A program made the position numbers and the translations under genes. Of a DNA stretch of 64,000 nt, positions 63,895-64,000 are shown piece by piece (the first letter of the stretch is position 1; the number at the start of each line of letters is the position of its first letter). The DNA is from Pseudomonas sp. LS44. Lineage in GTDB: Bacteria > Pseudomonadota > Gammaproteobacteria > Pseudomonadales > Pseudomonadaceae. Location: the NCBI RefSeq assembly GCF_024730785.1, contig NZ_CP102830.1, positions 3,100,001 through 3,164,000 of the forward strand, written 5' to 3'. The notes under the pieces are model-generated. The model worked only from the letters and a program-made list of their open reading frames with translations, searched no databases and was not told the origin of the DNA.

Positions 63895-64000
63895 TTAGGC
63901 GTAGAGATCGAGGCCGAGCACTTCGAGGGCATCGACATCGCTGACATAACTGGCGGTAATGCTGTAGCTGGCCAGCGCCTGGGCGGCGTGGCTGTTGAGC
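63895..64000 (-). CDS. C-terminal end of an unidentified protein (rest off window)
   Basis: The last 34 codons of a minus-strand gene end SDVDALEVLGLDLYA and TAA. The frame is open to the window edge and it is immediately upstream of DUF72. I do not recognise the family from this fragment. Confidence 0.55.
   Translation of the reverse strand, partial: LNSHAAQALASYSITASYVSDVDALEVLGLDLYA

Overview
The window is a gene-dense, GC-rich gammaproteobacterial chromosome segment that reads as Pseudomonas. The evidence is the conserved gene order (bamA-rseP-dxr-cdsA-uppS-frr-pyrH-tsf-rpsB | map-glnD-dapC-dapD; plsB beside a Gld-type ABC operon; csp-rlmA-dapE-ndvB), Pseudomonas-type protein variants (344-residue DapD, NdvB with fused GH17 and GT2 domains, orphan CcoN with a CcoQ-like partner) and many REP-like intergenic inverted repeats. 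I see no rRNA, tRNA, CRISPR, transposase or prophage. Start codons were chosen by family length, ribosome binding site and overlap with the upstream gene.

Layout. 1-8762 (minus): envelope and translation housekeeping genes, with hairpins after rpsB, tsf and rseP. 9049-17260 (plus): map, glnD, lysine/DAP genes (dapC, dapD), an ArsC-like protein and csdA-csdE; tcdA (csdL) converges on them. 18354-24779 (plus): an iron alcohol dehydrogenase, ndvB, dapE, rlmA and a small conserved protein. 25100-30008 (minus): a cold-shock gene and a four-gene Gld-like ABC export operon. 30237-37240: a block (glycine-zipper protein, plsB, hydrolase/TetR pair, DUF4197 protein, LysR regulator) bracketed by two inverted 159-bp MITE-like copies. 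37433-42050: an HPP-CBS membrane protein, orphan ccoN plus CcoQ-like gene, and the queuosine-precursor transporter yhhQ behind a probable preQ1-I riboswitch.

42338-44254 encodes an unusual secreted protein: an HCTAGKDRTG-type phosphatase fused to an autotransporter beta-barrel. 44295-49131 holds a Rieske oxygenase, a TetR regulator, a crotonase and an acyl-CoA ligase, a possible orphan catabolic or CoA-ester unit. 49376-56692 is the most interesting locus: a tightly overlapped minus-strand operon wecB-nfrB-nfrA-ybcH. This is the N4-glycan-receptor type exopolysaccharide system, with an NfrB synthase carrying MshEN-like (c-di-GMP-binding type) repeats and a dedicated UDP-GlcNAc 2-epimerase at its head. 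A perfect TTGAT-N4-ATCAA Anr/FNR box lies 72 bp before wecB, at the spacing expected for a class II activator site. 56861-61787 is an RND pump with its adaptor and a divergent TetR repressor. 61928-64000 has rsmJ, a decayed extensin-family fragment, a DUF72 gene and the last codons of an unknown gene.

Functions were assigned by reading motifs and gene order only; no database search was run.
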